Under the pieces are notes generated by a model that saw nothing but the letters and a program-made list of their open reading frames with translations, searched no databases and was not told the origin of the DNA. A DNA stretch of 64,000 nt from Tritrichomonas musculus (taxonomy: Eukaryota; Parabasalia; Tritrichomonadida; Tritrichomonadidae), in the NCBI GenBank assembly GCA_039105265.1, contig JAPFFF010000020.1, positions 1,257,001 to 1,321,000 on the forward strand. The letters run 5' to 3'. The first letter of the stretch is position 1. Each line of letters opens with the position of its first letter. The position numbers and the translations under genes are program-made. Of this stretch, positions 31,598 to 41,753 are shown one piece after another.

Positions 31598-32029
31598 ATG
31601 GGATTCAAGAATTTCATCACTAGCGGTTGGAATCGACTTAAGAATGATGTCCATCAAGGATTAATAGGAGCTAAAAATGTTGCTCATAGAGTATGGAATG
31701 CTACAAAGAAAGGCCTAATTGGAGCTAAGAATTTTGCCGTTAATAATCCTAAAGCTATCGGTACTGTATTACATGCTATAACACCATTCGCGACTGCATT
31801 CAATCCTACATTGGGAGCTATAACATCGACAGGCGCAAATATATTTAGCCACATGCCTAAGGGATCTGTCACTGATAAGTTAGAGAAAATAAGTGAACAG
31901 TTCGCTCGAGGTGAGTTGAAACCAAGTACCCCTCAGACAGGTGGATCATCCACGGCTCAAGCTGCAGTTGATTCACGACGAGCTACTCAACATAAATCTC
32001 ATAAATGGATTCCATTTCGAGGGATTTAA
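31598..32029 (+). CDS. Small amphipathic virion-type protein, element C
   Basis: The 143-residue protein begins MGFKNFITSGWNRLKNDVHQ and is rich in G, A, K and N with amphipathic segments. Its relative in B at 54164-54562 has the same position between the ATPase and the capsid block and the same MG(F/L)..(F/W) start. Small glycine-rich amphipathic proteins of this kind in adenoviruses and relatives disrupt membranes or coat DNA; that role is only an inference here. The ATG at 31598 is preferred over the longer open frame because it matches the B start and has CTTATTTTTG upstream, like other virion genes. Confidence 0.65.
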   Translation: MGFKNFITSGWNRLKNDVHQGLIGAKNVAHRVWNATKKGLIGAKNFAVNNPKAIGTVLHAITPFATAFNPTLGAITSTGANIFSHMPKGSVTDKLEKISEQFARGELKPSTPQTGGSSTAQAAVDSRRATQHKSHKWIPFRGI

Positions 32030-32039
32030 CAAATTATAA

Positions 32040-32237
32040 ATGAGTGGTAGAGATAGAACCAATGCTTATCGATCAAGTAATTCGGTAATCGTAGGTGGAC
32101 CTGGTACTATGTATAATGAAGTCACTAGATCAAGATCAATAACAAAGCAATATAATGATAACACTAATACGCATGCTGTAACAGTACCTTATATCAAGAC
32201 ACCTAAAAATCGCAAATCTAAGTCCAAATCACGTTAA
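32040..32237 (+). CDS. Small conserved Polinton protein with G.MYNE motif, element C
   Basis: A 65-residue basic protein. RTNAYRSSNSVIVGGPGTMY then NEVTRSRSI resembles the start of the 143-residue protein of B (YKSPNAEIVGREGVMYNENT). It starts 11 bases after the preceding gene and ends in a K/S/R-rich tail. Function unknown. In B the relative lies on the other side of the capsid gene, so the block was rearranged between the two lineages. Confidence 0.55.
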   Translation: MSGRDRTNAYRSSNSVIVGGPGTMYNEVTRSRSITKQYNDNTNTHAVTVPYIKTPKNRKSKSKSR

Positions 32238-32286
32238 AACATAAATAAGTAAGTATTGACTGTAAGGATATTTTTGTTTAAATCAA

Positions 32287-32967
32287 ATGAGCTCTAAGTA
32301 TGTACGAGGTGTTAAGAGAAATCAAATCATACAGCGATGGCTTCAAGGTATCGAGGATCCAGATTATGAGGTGTTCCCTACAAAGAAAGAGGGTAAGTAT
32401 ATCGTTAAATTGAGAGACAATAAGATATCTGATTTATCTGAATCAAATCCTGAACCTGAATCAATAATTAGTGAATCCAAATTTGTAGAACATAATGAAT
32501 CAAATAATATTCAAATGAAATCAACAGATAATGATTCTGATACTGATACTGATACAAATCAGACTCCACCGAGTAAACCTAAAATATCGACTCCAAATAG
32601 AGTCCATTCAAACTCAATTTCTACAGTACACAACACTAAAGTTGATGGAAACTACGCTCCACAAACTATTAATTTAGAGATATTAGAACAGCTCCGTAAT
32701 CTTGGTGAAGAAATCCGTAATGACAGATTCAAACGAGAGCAGAAACAATATATCAAGCATGTTGTCAATAAGGAATTAAATAAATCTCGTATACGCAGCA
32801 AATATGTTCCAGATGTATTTGTAGAGCAAACTCAACCTGAAAATGATTCATCAGTGCAACAAAGTCCATCTGTTCAAACACCAGAGATATCTCAAAACAT
32901 TGAACCAAATCAAGAATACGACATTCAGCCAGAGCAACCTATATTTCGATCTCGTATACGCCGCTAA
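32287..32967 (+). CDS. Conserved capsid-neighbour protein, element C
   Basis: The 226-residue protein begins MSSKYVRGVKRNQIIQRWLQ, followed by G.(E/D)DPD(Y/W)EV.PT(K/R)K.GKYIVK, which is shared with the 162-residue protein of B at 53646-54134. A second shared block is TINLEILEQLRNLGEEI, which is probably a coiled coil. Between them is a low-complexity acidic region with alternating D and T, and the tail is proline- and glutamine-rich. It directly precedes the major capsid gene, as in B, so a scaffold or capsid-assembly role is possible but not shown. The T-rich string ATATTTTTGTTTAAA precedes the ATG. Confidence 0.6.
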   Translation: MSSKYVRGVKRNQIIQRWLQGIEDPDYEVFPTKKEGKYIVKLRDNKISDLSESNPEPESIISESKFVEHNESNNIQMKSTDNDSDTDTDTNQTPPSKPKISTPNRVHSNSISTVHNTKVDGNYAPQTINLEILEQLRNLGEEIRNDRFKREQKQYIKHVVNKELNKSRIRSKYVPDVFVEQTQPENDSSVQQSPSVQTPEISQNIEPNQEYDIQPEQPIFRSRIRR

Positions 32968-33012
32968 GTATTAATCTAATGAATCAAATGATTATATTTT
33001 TCTATTAAGTAA

Positions 33013-34291
33013 ATGACATTTAACAATGAAGTGTTTCACAAAACATCTGCAGAGGTAAATACTCAAGTAGCTAGCTATTTCGATGTTGTCGATAATGCTA
33101 TTGCAATGTCTGATACTAATAAGAAATATTTTATAGATGCCCAAGCGTCATACAGTCCAAGTGCTCCAATTCATGCAGGCTCATTCACGACATTCATTAT
33201 TAGTCCAACATGTGATAACACAGCTGACTTATATAATGGCTTCCTTAAATTCAAATTGAAAATTAATGCAAGACTCGATCAAGCTATTCAAGATATAAGT
33301 AATGTGAATGGACATCCATTTAATGCATTATGGATTGGATTCAAAGATGCTATGGATGCAGTTGAGAAATATGAGATTCTAGCAAATGGTATCTCGATCT
33401 ATACTCAAAACTTTGGTCCTGAGGAATCATTTATTACTGCATGTGGTGCCAATGAAGCATCAAAACGAGCTGATGTATTCTCTAAAGTTCGTCATAAAGA
33501 TATATTCCATCGAAATTATAATCTTGCCCGCTGTGGAGCATACGTGACAATTACAGCTGGTGACACTGAATTCGATGAAATAGAAATCCCATTGAAAATC
33601 GATCTACGCAGATTCCTCCCATTAAGTAATATTAAATACTTACCTGCATTTGCCGGTAAACTCGAGCTCAAAATCATGTTTGGAACTCAAGGTCTTGTTT
33701 ACTGTCCAGTTGGTTCATCACATTCATTATTGTATGATATCGCTCTATATAAAGATTTCAATTTCGATAATATCACTTGTGAATTCACCCAGATTGGGGA
33801 ATCTGTTAAGATGTGGGTGAGAACATCTGGCGCCGGTCCACATAGATTACACTCTGAGGATCGCACACTTACTGTCACACGCGATTTCGAAGTCCTTGAC
33901 TGTTATAGTGTTATCCCTAATTTTGGCATTGATGGTGATATTTATCAATCACTTGTTCAACGATATACGCAGCAAGAACTTATATTCCCAACACAAATTC
34001 TTACATTCACTACTATGTCAAAGAAACTTAGCAACGGACATGGCTCATCAACTCAGACAATAACACCAAGATTCATCGACTCAATATTCTTTCTGTTCCC
34101 ACTTAAAGCTACAAATCATACTGTATTTAAGAATCCTAGATTCACCAATTTTCAATTAAGATGTGGTGGTTATGGATCTGTTCCAGCAATTCCATTTGCT
34201 ACAAATGGCTCTGACCCAATGTTCCTCGAATTATGTCAGAATGCTATGAATGTCAATGGAGAACAAACAGGTTTCAATAAAGAGGTCATTC
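33013..34291 (+). pseudogene. MCP: Major capsid protein of Polinton C, N-terminal part (interrupted by element B)
   Basis: It is a double-jelly-roll major capsid protein of the Polinton family, homologous along its length to the 558-residue protein of B. Shared strings are EV(F/Y).KTSAEV..Q(V/I)ASYFDVVD near the start, IDLRRFLPLSNIKYLPAFAG near residue 200, RFIDSIFFLFPL near 355 and QNAMN.NGEQTGFNKEVI at the end. Polinton B inserts at 34292. The C-terminal part is found beyond B at 60250-60507. It is a fossil because of the insertion. Confidence 0.85.
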
Positions 34292-34357
34292 AGTAGTATA
34301 CGTTAGGCTGTGCGCCCTTAACGGTCGCCCAGACCTAACTGCGCCGATGATTTCACC
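34292..34357 (+). repeat. Left terminal inverted repeat of Polinton B (66 bp)
   Basis: AGTAGTATACGTTAGGCTGT to GCCGATGATTTCACC is the exact reverse complement of 60177-60242. It shares the first six bases AGTAGT with the TIR of element A. It contains the partly symmetric block TTAGGCTGTGCGCCCTTAAC and is GC-rich for this genome. Confidence 0.95.
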
Positions 34358-34396
34358 GGTGGTCCGTAAACAAAAAAAAAAAAATGCAAGCCTCTT

Positions 34397-37300
34397 TTAT
34401 GGTGTGGCTTTGACTTGCTTGAGATAATATTCAGTAAATGGTATATTTCCAGAGTCCTTTAATTGAAAATCGATAGGATAAAAATCATATTCAAAATCTC
34501 TTTTTCTATTGGATTCTCTAAGTTTATCTTCACCATATATTTCATCTAGTACTGCAAATCCTTCACTATAATTAACTCTAACATAATGTTTCTTGTCATT
34601 TGAATCGTAAAATATAAATAACATTTCCATATATAAACTATTATATTCGACATATACAATTAATTTTTTAGAGCTAGTATCGTAAGAATACGAGCATAAT
34701 TCTGGGATATCCTCATAATATGATTTGTGAAATCCTGAATAAAATATTCTCCAATATAAGTCATCCAATAATGATGTAATATCACTCTTTAAAGCTATTT
34801 CATCCTGTTTCAATATTTTTTCGGCTAATATTAATTTGGTATCAAAATAGTCTTCCCCGTTATCGATATAAAAGCACAGACCATTACTATCACTTTTATA
34901 ATAAGTTAAGTAATAAGTTGTTCCGTCAATTTCAAAAGCGACATTAACATCTCCATCTTCAGTGATAACATCATTATAATCAAACAAATAATCAAACTCT
35001 TTTACAAAGCCATCGTTATTTGATATTGTTCCGACAAGGCGAATTCCCCTAGTCAATTTTATTTTGACTTCCCACGATCCTGAACTATCTTGTACATTTT
35101 CAAAAGGCACTTCAATAGATTCTTTGTATATCAAATCATTTTTCTCTCTATATTTGCTAATGTCTTTCTTTAATGTATACTCCTTTAGTACATCATTAAC
35201 CTCATCAACAGTAGGATATGTATTCATTATTTTTGCTATGTTTTCATCGTTTGTATGTGAGTTTTCTTCTATTTGATCAATCTTTTTATTAAGCGCATCA
35301 ATGTCACTCATATATGCTATATCATTTACAGTATATTTCATACTTCTTATCGCTGTGTTCTCTTTGATGCTGATTGCACTAATTCTATGTCTCTTTGGGT
35401 TATCAATAATTATAGTTTTGTCTTGGAGAGATGCAGTTGGAAAGTTCTCTGTGCCCTCATAGTTCGATATCTCTCCATTTGATATATGAATTATTGGATA
35501 ATTCTCTTCATAGTCTATATCATTATATTCGCTTACTTTCATGATCATAATCCTGACTTTGATATTTCCTTCACTTATTGTATCCTCAGCTTCTAAATGT
35601 ATTTTGCCATCAATTAATTTGCCATTAATGTCAATTGTATCGTCTCTTTTCAAATCACTTTTTGAAATAAAATCATTATATTCAAATTCATTGGCTATTT
35701 CTTCGATCTTTAAGGCCAATAATTTTAAAATAGGTTTCAATGTTTCTCTGAATTGATTACATAATTCATAAGCGGCTTCAACTGATAACGAATATTCTTC
35801 TGGATTTTCATCTTCGTTATCAAAAGTTATATCGTCTAATTGTTTATATTCTGAATTACACCAATTAATAACAGGTGAAATATCGGTGGTTATGCTTCTA
35901 ACAGCAATATTTCCGAACATAATTCGTAATCTGGTCCAATCAGGAGCACCCAAAACTCTGGACCTACTAAACATACCTCTGAAAAAGCTAGAAAAAGCTG
36001 CTTTTAAAATTCTGATACCATGTGGAAAAAGTTGCATGCCGATAGATGCTGCACTCCCCACTGTACCTGCAATACCAAAAGCTAGGGCTGTATATGAAAC
36101 AATTCTTAAATTCTTAACGTCATGTTCTAAATGTTGAGTTATGTCTTTGACTTGAACCATTTCTGAATCAAGTACGTTAACTCTATGATTCATTTCATTC
36201 AAATCGTACGATACGACATCCAAATTATTTGTCACTAAATTTAAATCACTTCTCATCGTCGTGATGTTATCGGCGGTTATGATTTTAGAACTTGTGATAT
36301 TATAATCTGTATAAAGTGTGGTTGCTGCATTTGGATTTGGTGTTATTTCATAAAATTGTTGCTGAATAATATATTTGAAAGGATTCATAATTCCATCCCA
36401 ATTGACCTCATCTACTGGATCCACCAAATCCTTTTTCAGATATAATTCAATATTTCTATGACTTGCATCAATTTTTGAATCTTCATAACGATAAGAGATT
36501 TTTTCAATTGTATCGAGAACACCGATAGTATCGCAATAAGCTGTATCGTTCCTTTCAACATGGTGAACTCCCTCAAGGCGAAATGACATTCGATTTGCTA
36601 TATCTGAATTTGGTGAATAGATATCCAAGAAAATTTCCTCAATGTTTTTCACCTCAAAAGTTCGTTTCGAATAATTATATATTAATATTTCAATTGCATA
36701 AAGATCATAGCCTTCAACCGAATGACTGAAATTTGTGTTTCCCCAATCAACACCTATTTCATTTCCATTTTTCAAAGTGCCATCATTAAATTTCACTTTC
36801 AATTCAATTTTGCCATCTTTTTCCCATCCTTCTCCTCTAACAGGTCTTCTGATAAATGCTTGCATTAAATTCTTTTCATTAACATTTGTATACCATATAT
36901 TATCAGTAAAGAATTGTTTATTCCAGTCATCATTCTTCATCATAACACATGCACCAATAGCATCATAAGCATCTTTTTTGGCTCTTGTATTGCATTTATT
37001 TATTATTTTTCCATTTGATTTGCCTTGGATATTTTTGCCATCCCATTTTGTTCCATCCCATATTAAGTCCCATTTATTGCCAAAACAATATTCTGAGAAT
37101 TTAAATTGTAAATGCGGTGGTATTGTATAATCTGAGGGTACTTCAAAAATCATTTTATAATTATCGTTATCTTCTGAAATAATTGAAGGCTTATAGAAAT
37201 AATGAACGTCACTTTTGTGTAATTTGAGAGCATTATCTGCTTCAATTATTTTGCACTTAAAAACTGGTTTATTCGATTCAATTAAATCCTGACTTGTTTG

Positions 37301-40300
37301 ATTCATTATACTCAAATCACCGTTCATCCATAACGTATATGGCACAATATTGAGACGCTCATCAAAAGCTATGAAAAATTGAGAGCTATCTTCAGAACAT
37401 TTATTTGTATATCCTTTCGATTCTTCATCATAAGCTATTATCGGACATTGAATATGATTATCATGAACGCTTATGAAAAATTCTTTGATATATCGTCCTT
37501 CTGTGTCATAAACAACATCTTTTCTGCGAATTATTTTGAATATATTTCCATTGAAAGCTTTCAATTTTTGTTCAATATCATCATCATTTATTTTAATTTT
37601 CAATATATTATAATTTACATTATTGATTGTTTTTGTATCCCCTTCAACGTTTTCATTTTTCACATTGAATTCTGGAACTCCAAATTTTATATTAAAAAGT
37701 GAATCTGTCTTATCTGATGACGTAGCTAATTTTTCAATATCAACACCGTTTATTAATCCATTTACATTCAAATTTGCTAATATATTGAAATTGCCTAAAA
37801 CCGGTTTTTTCTCATCAATTGTTCGGCCATCTTCTTTCAAAATATTGATATCATAGCTTTCTAATAATTCATTTACTGAATTCACTCCTGAAATATTTGC
37901 TGGCAAATTATTATTAATATTAATATCTGCTATTTCATCTGATAATAATTTAATATCATCAACGGGGTCTACATGATGGCGCCAAACCCATTCACCTCCA
38001 TATTGAACAATTTGGCCTTTTCCTAAAAATCGGCCTGAATTCAATAATTCAACCATAACTGAAACACTCTCTGAATAGCTATTTCTCCAATTTCTGTCAA
38101 AACCTCTATTTCTATATGATAACATCACCCACTCTTCTAAATAATCATCCCATACATAGTTATCAGGAGGAACAAATTCATGATTGGTTCTCCATCCAGC
38201 TTCAAAATTCTGTCCATGTTCTTGCCATTCTTGATCAAAAACATTCCAAACATAATTATCACCAAAATGTTGTCTTTGATCTCTTTGCCATTCTAATCTT
38301 TCACTTTGATCTTGATTTATATATGAGTTATAATTTGCATGAAATATCCATTGATCATATCTATCACTCCAACGAAAAACACCATCATTTATTTGAGATG
38401 GCAACAGAAAGGTTGCTAATGCTGAACTAGGATTCGTTCTCCAGTCTGTATTTGATTCTTGAATACCATTTTCTGCACCGACAGCAACCCATTCACCATG
38501 AAAAGTGTCAATGATAAAATTGCGTGGCATATTTTGTGCATTAAGATTTGTTCGCCAACCAGATTGAAAATTAGAATTATTATGAAGAACCCAATGATCA
38601 GTTAATATGTCAAAAACATAATTTTCATCTCTTCGAAAAGAACGATCATGTGATGTGTCAATTACATTCACTTTTTCTTTCTTTTTTCGTCGTCTTTTTA
38701 TCGTTGTGTTCACTTGAGTTGCTGCTTCTTGATATATTTCTGGTTGAAACATCGCATCAACAAAAGAGCCGACACTATTATCAATTATTAAATGATTTTG
38801 CTTTTGAATTAATTGTTGAATGTCAAGATGTTGTTGTTGAGAAATTTGGCCAAAAAATCTTTGATTATTATTATTATTATTATTATCATTACAATTGCAT
38901 TCTCTTATATTTGAGACTCTTTCTTCTAAAACATTATGTTGCTGAATAATATTTCGAATATTTCTATTTGTTGTATCGATCCATCCCTGAAAACTAGGGT
39001 CTCTCATATCGTCATCATTATTATCATCATCATTATTATCATTTCCATTTCCATCAATAATAATGCCATTATTAATATCCAACAATTGCCCTCCTTCAAA
39101 ATTGCTCGTGCTTAATGCTAAACGTCCATTTTCAATTTTTTTGGCACGAATCTTTTTGAATGCACTTGTGATTACCATTCCCGTAATTCCTGAACCAAGA
39201 AGAACCAAAATAACAGTAAGGATACTTTTCATAAGCTCTGTTTGGTTTTCATAATATTTTTTCAAAAATTCATAAGCACTATTCACTTCAATAACGATAT
39301 CACCCGTCGTTTCTATTGGATGATTGACAAATTGATAAACTGCATGAATAATTTTTTTTGTGGATTTATCCCATATTAATTGAACTGTACCGTTAAATAT
39401 TTCAATAAATTTTTCTTTGGAAAAGTTGTTATATAAAAATGTTTGTATTGGAGCTGTATATTTTTTATTTTGAATTATTTCTTTGAGCCATTCCCATAAT
39501 TTTTCCACTTCAACGGCTTCTTCAGGGTCAATTATTTGATCAGCGTCAGTGACAAAATGGTATTCTTTGATTTCTGCATTTCCGACTTCATCTATCATTG
39601 GAACAACTACTCCATCAAAAATCTCTTTTATCTTCTGTTTATTTATATTTTTGCCTATCCATTCTTTCCAGTCTTCAAAACTGCTTGTATTTGAAATGTA
39701 TTGTTTCAAAAAGTCGACAAAATTTTCGACAAAAACATATGCTTCATCATTTTCGAAATCCTCATCAAAATGTGCTATATATGTCTTCTGATATGTTTCT
39801 CCATCTTTACCAAACACAGTCTGTTTAAAATTATTATATATATTTTTCAAAGCAGTTTTATTAAAATTCTCCATGATATGACGGAAAAAATTCTGATTCT
39901 GTTTATCGGCCTTCTTCAATTTTTCAAAAACATTGGCTATATTATCATATTCGATTTCACCTTTATCGTTCACTGTTTTTGTTTTTAAAGTTTTTGTCTC
40001 TATTTCATCATTAGCTTCATTATATACTGTCACTTCTTGATTATTTAAGCCTTCCATAATATCTTCATGCATTTGAGATATTGTTTCTGTGTTTGTATTG
40101 ATTGCATTGACCATTTGGTCAAAATTTGTGATAGGTTCTTCTTTAGTTTTCATTCTATTTTTGGTCAAAAATGATCCATACCATGGTTCTGATTCTTTTT
40201 CGGTTTCTTCATACGTTATCACTTTTGCTTTTCCATCTGGTTTAATATTTGATGAACTGTCAAAACCGAAATCTTTCAAATTATTGAATGTTTTCATCCA

Positions 40301-40999
40301 ATTATATAAATTTTCAAGAGTGATATTCAATGATTCAATAATCTCATTAATTGTGGTTACTTTTTCTTTTTCATAATAGCATCGTTTATCCTCCCAATAA
40401 TCCAAAAGTTGAGCACCATCCTCTTTTTTAAGGGGGAGCATTTTCAATAGTTTATTATCTGGGCTGATAACCGTCATAGCCCTTGAATGTTTAATAAACT
40501 GATTGAGTACTCTTATTAATTGATTATATGTCTTTATTGAATTGTTTTCTGTTGAGATATAATATTTATTCTTTAGATCAAAATCTAATCCTTTCAATGT
40601 TAAGTCTGAAATTTCACGGTTTACATCAAAAGTTGCGTCTATTTTCAATTGATTTAGAGAGTTTTGAATAGCATCTGAATTATCATTCAAACATTTATAA
40701 AGCTGTTCTAAGGTGAAAGCATTGGTCAATTTGCCATTCACCTTGATTTGTCCTGTTGGATAAATATTGACCTTATATAAGTTTTTTATATCTCCTGGTT
40801 TTATACCTGCACCTGCGGTTATATAAGCATCTATCTCTGTTTTATTATAAATGTTATTGAAGAAAACTGCAGAACCATCTTCATCTTCTATTTGAACAAT
40901 TTTATTTCCATTCTCATCTTCTCCGACTTTGATTTCTATTCCATTTGATTTTAATGTCTCAGCCTCACTTGATTGAATTGAGTATAAACCAATCGACAT
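34397..40999 (-). CDS. Giant 2200-residue membrane-spanning Polinton protein (Tlr 6Fp-like)
   Basis: This is the largest gene of the element, and it has no recognised enzyme motif. Residues 1-580 are helical and polar. A clear membrane segment (TVILVLLGSGITGMVI) lies near 590-612, and low-complexity N/D runs near 655 and 705 follow. Residues about 790-1010 hold four or five tryptophan-rich units of a common form (DNYVW....EW...G.NF..GWRTN). About 1330-1660 is the conserved block also kept in element C (QQFYEITPNPNAATTLYTDY, ITADNITTMRSDL). It runs into a coiled coil and a second hydrophobic stretch near 1630-1650. The last 500 residues are strand-rich. A surface spike, fibre or membrane-linked virion protein would fit, but that is an inference. 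The start is divergent from the minor capsid gene, with only 16 bases between the start codons. It lacks an Initiator. Confidence 0.75.
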   Translation of the reverse strand: MSIGLYSIQSSEAETLKSNGIEIKVGEDENGNKIVQIEDEDGSAVFFNNIYNKTEIDAYITAGAGIKPGDIKNLYKVNIYPTGQIKVNGKLTNAFTLEQLYKCLNDNSDAIQNSLNQLKIDATFDVNREISDLTLKGLDFDLKNKYYISTENNSIKTYNQLIRVLNQFIKHSRAMTVISPDNKLLKMLPLKKEDGAQLLDYWEDKRCYYEKEKVTTINEIIESLNITLENLYNWMKTFNNLKDFGFDSSSNIKPDGKAKVITYEETEKESEPWYGSFLTKNRMKTKEEPITNFDQMVNAINTNTETISQMHEDIMEGLNNQEVTVYNEANDEIETKTLKTKTVNDKGEIEYDNIANVFEKLKKADKQNQNFFRHIMENFNKTALKNIYNNFKQTVFGKDGETYQKTYIAHFDEDFENDEAYVFVENFVDFLKQYISNTSSFEDWKEWIGKNINKQKIKEIFDGVVVPMIDEVGNAEIKEYHFVTDADQIIDPEEAVEVEKLWEWLKEIIQNKKYTAPIQTFLYNNFSKEKFIEIFNGTVQLIWDKSTKKIIHAVYQFVNHPIETTGDIVIEVNSAYEFLKKYYENQTELMKSILTVILVLLGSGITGMVITSAFKKIRAKKIENGRLALSTSNFEGGQLLDINNGIIIDGNGNDNNDDDNNDDDMRDPSFQGWIDTTNRNIRNIIQQHNVLEERVSNIRECNCNDNNNNNNNQRFFGQISQQQHLDIQQLIQKQNHLIIDNSVGSFVDAMFQPEIYQEAATQVNTTIKRRRKKKEKVNVIDTSHDRSFRRDENYVFDILTDHWVLHNNSNFQSGWRTNLNAQNMPRNFIIDTFHGEWVAVGAENGIQESNTDWRTNPSSALATFLLPSQINDGVFRWSDRYDQWIFHANYNSYINQDQSERLEWQRDQRQHFGDNYVWNVFDQEWQEHGQNFEAGWRTNHEFVPPDNYVWDDYLEEWVMLSYRNRGFDRNWRNSYSESVSVMVELLNSGRFLGKGQIVQYGGEWVWRHHVDPVDDIKLLSDEIADININNNLPANISGVNSVNELLESYDINILKEDGRTIDEKKPVLGNFNILANLNVNGLINGVDIEKLATSSDKTDSLFNIKFGVPEFNVKNENVEGDTKTINNVNYNILKIKINDDDIEQKLKAFNGNIFKIIRRKDVVYDTEGRYIKEFFISVHDNHIQCPIIAYDEESKGYTNKCSEDSSQFFIAFDERLNIVPYTLWMNGDLSIMNQTSQDLIESNKPVFKCKIIEADNALKLHKSDVHYFYKPSIISEDNDNYKMIFEVPSDYTIPPHLQFKFSEYCFGNKWDLIWDGTKWDGKNIQGKSNGKIINKCNTRAKKDAYDAIGACVMMKNDDWNKQFFTDNIWYTNVNEKNLMQAFIRRPVRGEGWEKDGKIELKVKFNDGTLKNGNEIGVDWGNTNFSHSVEGYDLYAIEILIYNYSKRTFEVKNIEEIFLDIYSPNSDIANRMSFRLEGVHHVERNDTAYCDTIGVLDTIEKISYRYEDSKIDASHRNIELYLKKDLVDPVDEVNWDGIMNPFKYIIQQQFYEITPNPNAATTLYTDYNITSSKIITADNITTMRSDLNLVTNNLDVVSYDLNEMNHRVNVLDSEMVQVKDITQHLEHDVKNLRIVSYTALAFGIAGTVGSAASIGMQLFPHGIRILKAAFSSFFRGMFSRSRVLGAPDWTRLRIMFGNIAVRSITTDISPVINWCNSEYKQLDDITFDNEDENPEEYSLSVEAAYELCNQFRETLKPILKLLALKIEEIANEFEYNDFISKSDLKRDDTIDINGKLIDGKIHLEAEDTISEGNIKVRIMIMKVSEYNDIDYEENYPIIHISNGEISNYEGTENFPTASLQDKTIIIDNPKRHRISAISIKENTAIRSMKYTVNDIAYMSDIDALNKKIDQIEENSHTNDENIAKIMNTYPTVDEVNDVLKEYTLKKDISKYREKNDLIYKESIEVPFENVQDSSGSWEVKIKLTRGIRLVGTISNNDGFVKEFDYLFDYNDVITEDGDVNVAFEIDGTTYYLTYYKSDSNGLCFYIDNGEDYFDTKLILAEKILKQDEIALKSDITSLLDDLYWRIFYSGFHKSYYEDIPELCSYSYDTSSKKLIVYVEYNSLYMEMLFIFYDSNDKKHYVRVNYSEGFAVLDEIYGEDKLRESNRKRDFEYDFYPIDFQLKDSGNIPFTEYYLKQVKATP

Positions 41000-41015
41000 A
41001 TTTAATAATAAATAA

Positions 41016-41753
41016 ATGTTAATTTCTATGCAAAGCCGTGACTCACAAAAATATCATACTGTGTCTTTGACGATGAATATACCTTGGAAATGCAGCTATG
41101 TAAAATATTATGTGTCTTCTATAAACACTAATTCAAACATATTATTAAGTACAAAAGATGATTATATGAAATATCAAGTTGGCAAAACCGTTCATACTAT
41201 TGAATTTTCTGAGTCCTATCATTATTCTATCAAACAACTTGAACAAATTTTTAGTCAGAAAAGTGAATTGGCATGGGAATATGATAAAAATAAACGCACA
41301 TTTAAGATAACAGCAAGTTTGAAAACAACAATTACATCAATATCTCACAGAGCTGCATTATTGACTGGATTATATAACACTCCGTTGCCTTTGACAATTG
41401 ATCCTAAAGAACCCTTTATTGTGCCAGATTTGCCGATCATAACTCATACAAAACTTTATTTGGTCTCTTTACAAGGTAATCCGATGTATTCAGCTATTGG
41501 AGATCAAGAGTATACGCCTTCAGTTATAGGAAATATAAACACAATGGCTATAGACGGCAAGCCACTGATTTATGACTTTGAGAAAGAAGGAAAACCAATA
41601 AAAATAAAAACAAACACAGATAGTTTAAAATATTTAGAATTAAGTTTAGTCGATTTCCAATTTCAGCCTATCGCTTTAAAAAGTCCTTTGTTTGTTTCAA
41701 TTAAAGTAAAGCCAGCTAAAGATGCAGACGTTAAGGATGTGTTAACTAAATGA
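41016..41753 (+). CDS. mCP: Candidate minor capsid (penton-like) protein of Polinton B
   Basis: The 245-residue protein is rich in beta-strand pattern and has no enzyme motif. Conserved strings shared with the relative of element C at the right edge of the window are SHR.AL(L/I)TGLYN, (K/N)KLYLVS.QG, GD.EYTPSVI..I and the ending LVDFQ(F/Y)QP..L.SP.F(V/I)(S/T)IKVKP. The size and strand pattern fit the single-jelly-roll penton protein of Polintons, but I cannot verify the fold. A second ATG at 41028 is a possible start. Its 3' end overlaps the convergent PolB gene by 8 bases. The short divergent spacer to the giant gene is AT-only (ATTTAATAATAAATAA). Confidence 0.6.
   Translation: MLISMQSRDSQKYHTVSLTMNIPWKCSYVKYYVSSINTNSNILLSTKDDYMKYQVGKTVHTIEFSESYHYSIKQLEQIFSQKSELAWEYDKNKRTFKITASLKTTITSISHRAALLTGLYNTPLPLTIDPKEPFIVPDLPIITHTKLYLVSLQGNPMYSAIGDQEYTPSVIGNINTMAIDGKPLIYDFEKEGKPIKIKTNTDSLKYLELSLVDFQFQPIALKSPLFVSIKVKPAKDADVKDVLTK

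Larger units (their letters stand above)
26284..34291. mobile_element. Polinton C, left portion (broken)
   Basis: A run of Polinton genes, mostly on the plus strand: part of a large structural protein, a bZIP-like protein, a PolB piece, a conserved structural protein, integrase, packaging ATPase, three small conserved proteins and the major capsid protein. The element is interrupted at 34291 by Polinton B and continues at 60243. No terminal inverted repeat is visible at the left edge, where it abuts a host DUF3447 copy, so the element is partial here. It carries several breaks and is a fossil. The gene set matches the structural block of B, with some order changes. Confidence 0.85.

Noticed and set aside
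35064-40376. Many plus-strand frames of 60-107 codons opposite the giant gene
   Set aside because: They are antisense shadows of one long conserved minus-strand frame.
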